Assembly (NCBI RefSeq): GCF_900109735.1
Contig: NZ_FOAS01000004.1
Span: 62,001 to 126,000, forward strand
Reading direction: 5' to 3'
Length of the DNA: 64,000 bases
Source: Atopomonas hussainii
Lineage (GTDB): Bacteria; Pseudomonadota; Gammaproteobacteria; Pseudomonadales; Pseudomonadaceae
Part shown: piece by piece, positions 62,461 through 64,000 of the stretch
Position numbering within the stretch: the stretch's first letter is position 1
How the letters are laid out: each line of letters opens with the position of its first letter
Notes under the pieces: generated by a model
What the model saw: only the letters and a program-made list of their open reading frames with translations
Told to the model about the DNA's origin: nothing
Database searches by the model: none
Position numbers and translations under genes: made by a program

Positions 62461-62978
62461 TCATCCACCGCCAGCTCTTTGGCGTAACGCTTGGCGTTAT
62501 GCACGTAATGTGCGGCGCTGGCTTCGAGCATTTTCTTTTGTGGCTCGCTAAGCTCACGCACCACGCGGCCGGGCGAGCCAACCACTAACGAGCCATCGGG
62601 AATTTCTTTACCCTCAGGAATCAAGGTATTGGCGCCGATGATGCAGTACTTGCCAATGCGCGCACCGTTCAAAATCACCGCATTGATGCCCACCAAGCTG
62701 AAGTCACCCACAGTGCAGCCGTGCAGCATGGCTTTATGGCCGACGGTGACGCCCTGCCCCAAGGTCAGCGGATAACCCATATCGGTATGCATCACGCTGC
62801 CGTCTTGCACGTTGCTATGTTTGCCGATGTGGATCAACTCGTTATCGCCACGCAGGGTGACGTTGAACCACACGCTAGCGCCTTCCTCGAGCTTGACCTT
62901 GCCGATCACATCGGCGCTGGGCGCAATCCAGCTCTCGGGATGGCATTCCACAGCCGATTGGCCTAGGCGGTATTTCAT
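62457..62978 (-). CDS. Gamma-carbonic-anhydrase-family protein (YrdA/PaaY type)
   Basis: The 173-residue left-handed beta-helix protein has three histidines that would bind the metal between subunits: His64 in SVMHTDMG and His81 and His86 in [21 protein letters not shown] precedes them. Many members lack strong carbonic anhydrase activity, and PaaY acts as a thioesterase, so the activity is uncertain. AAGGTG lies eight bases before the ATG at 62978; a GTG three codons upstream overlaps the NUDIX gene. Confidence 0.93.
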   Translation of the reverse strand: MKYRLGQSAVECHPESWIAPSADVIGKVKLEEGASVWFNVTLRGDNELIHIGKHSNVQDGSVMHTDMGYPLTLGQGVTVGHKAMLHGCTVGDFSLVGINAVILNGARIGKYCIIGANTLIPEGKEIPDGSLVVGSPGRVVRELSEPQKKMLEASAAHYVHNAKRYAKELAVDE

Positions 62979-62983
62979 AGCGG

Positions 62984-63589
62984 TCACCTTAAATGAATGA
63001 TGTCGTGCGCCGGCGGCGGTTGGGTTAAGTCAATCCGCCCGCCGTACAGCAGGTTAGTCAGTTCAGCGATCATGATCGCGGTCAGCCCCCAGATGCGGAA
63101 GCCGTCAAAGGTATAACTGGGCACGTACCAGCTTTGCCCTAAGTAATCGATACGATGGGTGAGTTCGCGCGGGTCGTCTTTAAAAAAGTGCAGCGGCACT
63201 TCAAAGACATGGGCAATCTCAGCTTCGCTGGGGCGCAACTCAAGATTGGCTGGAACTAGGCCGACAATCGGCGTGACGCGCAAACCGAAGCGCGATACCA
63301 GCGCGCCCATTGGCCCGAGCACATCGACATGCTCGAACTCCAAGCCGATTTCTTCATGGCTTTCGCGCAGCGCGGTGGCGATTAAACTGTCGTCTTCGGG
63401 GTCGCGGCGACCACCAGGAAAAGCCACTTCGCCGCTGTGCGTGGTTAAGGTGCTGGCCCGTTGGGTAAGAATCAGCGTGGGCTCTGGCGCGCGGGTAATC
63501 GGCACCAGCACGGCGGCCTCCGGCAGATGCGGCAGGTCGATACGCCGGGGTTCAAGCGTCTGTAAGGTTTGGCGCAGATGCTCAAGCAT
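62984..63589 (-). CDS. NUDIX hydrolase, coenzyme A diphosphatase-like (NudL type)
   Basis: The 201-residue protein contains the CoA-pyrophosphatase signature [20 protein letters not shown] followed by the Nudix residues [12 protein letters not shown]. In this branch the spacing in the Nudix box is one residue longer than in the general motif, as here. It should cleave CoA or its derivatives to phosphopantetheine and adenosine bisphosphate. AAGGA precedes the ATG at 63589. It lies five bases upstream of the gamma-carbonic-anhydrase-like gene and is divergent from a second NUDIX gene. Confidence 0.92.
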   Translation of the reverse strand: MLEHLRQTLQTLEPRRIDLPHLPEAAVLVPITRAPEPTLILTQRASTLTTHSGEVAFPGGRRDPEDDSLIATALRESHEEIGLEFEHVDVLGPMGALVSRFGLRVTPIVGLVPANLELRPSEAEIAHVFEVPLHFFKDDPRELTHRIDYLGQSWYVPSYTFDGFRIWGLTAIMIAELTNLLYGGRIDLTQPPPAHDIIHLR

Positions 63590-63718
63590 GCAAGGGTCCT
63601 TAAGTGTGGCAACCATGATGGCATGGTTGCCGAGCAAGCCCAAGCCAACCGCAAGGCTTGCAGACGGGCGATTTCTACGGCAAACATGCCAATAACCATC
63701 ACAAGCTCAGGAAACCCC

Positions 63719-64000
63719 ATGAAGTTCTGCAGCCATTGCGGCGCCAGCGTGAACCAGCGCATACCGTCGGGGGATAATCGACCGCGCTTTGTGTGCGACC
63801 AATGTCAGGCCATTCACTATCAAAATCCGCGGATTATTGCTGGCTGCCTGCCGGTGCATGGCGAGCAGGTTTTACTCTGCAAACGCGCCATTGAGCCGCG
63901 CCGCGGCTACTGGACGCTACCCGCAGGCTTTATGGAAAACGGTGAAACCCTCGCCGAGGCCGCTGCCCGCGAAACCTGGGAAGAAGCCTGCGCACAAGTG
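63719..64000 (+). CDS. NUDIX hydrolase with N-terminal zinc ribbon (partial)
   Basis: The first 94 codons are present; the gene runs off the window. The N-terminus has a zinc ribbon with Cys4, Cys7, Cys26 and Cys29 (KFCSHC and VCDQCQ). The NUDIX domain has [13 protein letters not shown] and then ARETWEEAC, the catalytic Nudix box with its Glu residues intact. This two-part layout matches the Nudix_N_2 family, whose substrates are mostly nucleotide derivatives such as ADP-ribose or FAD. AGGAAA precedes the ATG. It is divergent from the CoA-type NUDIX gene. Confidence 0.92.
   Translation, partial: MKFCSHCGASVNQRIPSGDNRPRFVCDQCQAIHYQNPRIIAGCLPVHGEQVLLCKRAIEPRRGYWTLPAGFMENGETLAEAAARETWEEACAQV

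Overview
The window is a chromosomal segment of a gammaproteobacterium, most likely a member of the Pseudomonadaceae or a close relative. Gene order closely follows the Pseudomonas aeruginosa map as I remember it: pcm-surE-truD-ispF-fghA-adhC-lysR-ispD-ftsB-eno-kdsA-pyrG-tilS-accA-dnaE-rnhB-lpx/fab-bamA-rseP-dxr-cdsA-uppS-frr-pyrH-tsf-rpsB / map-glnD-dapC-dapD-csdA, then thrC-hom-dsbC-xerD and rplS-trmD-rimM-rpsP-ffh. Protein lengths also agree (DnaE 1173, SurE 249, Ffh 457, Eno 429 residues). G+C is roughly 60 percent by eye. No tRNA, rRNA, CRISPR array, insertion sequence or prophage was seen, and no stretch longer than 300 bases lacks a gene.

Region 1 (1-31373, almost all minus strand) is a housekeeping block. 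It holds protein repair (pcm), surE, tRNA modification (truD, tilS), three MEP-pathway isoprenoid genes (ispF, ispD, dxr), a glutathione-dependent formaldehyde detoxification module (fghA-adhC with a divergent LysR regulator), divisome ftsB, enolase, KDO and CTP synthesis, accA, dnaE, rnhB, lipid A synthesis (lpxB, lpxA, lpxD) with fabZ, outer-membrane biogenesis (skp, bamA), the sigma-E protease rseP, phospholipid and undecaprenyl synthesis (cdsA, uppS), and translation genes (frr, tsf, rpsB) with pyrH. Many neighbours overlap by 1-8 bases.

Region 2 (31374-40384) begins with the divergent rpsB/map promoter region, which contains a structured S2 leader. It then runs on the plus strand through map, glnD, dapC, an ArsC/YffB-like gene, dapD, a low-G+C zinc-ribbon gene that looks inserted, and a CsdA/SufE-type sulfur-transfer pair. 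A convergent VOC-fold gene closes it. Region 3 (40385-46727) is the most accessory-like part: a small winged-helix protein, an AraC regulator divergent from a predicted metal-dependent hydrolase, an unknown exported protein, and an orphan 898-residue MalT/LAL-type regulator.

Region 4 (46728-58099) returns to core genes: thrC, hom (TTG start), dsbC, xerD, a cation/proton antiporter with a repetitive Lys/Glu/Ala tail, an unusual small membrane protein, a thioesterase, and the rpsP-rimM-trmD-rplS operon followed by ffh. Region 5 (58100-64000) holds a CcsA-like membrane protein, a CorC-type CBS protein, an SGNH esterase, purT, a DUF1289 protein, a gamma-carbonic-anhydrase-like protein and two divergent NUDIX genes, the second cut by the window edge.

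The most interesting item is the gene at 53408-54079. Its N-terminus contains two 24-residue RLG...Q motifs separated by exactly five residues, the layout of the c-di-GMP-binding MshEN domain. These are followed by one hydrophobic segment and an exported C-terminal part, instead of the usual secretion ATPase. Otherwise the window is mostly ordinary core genome.
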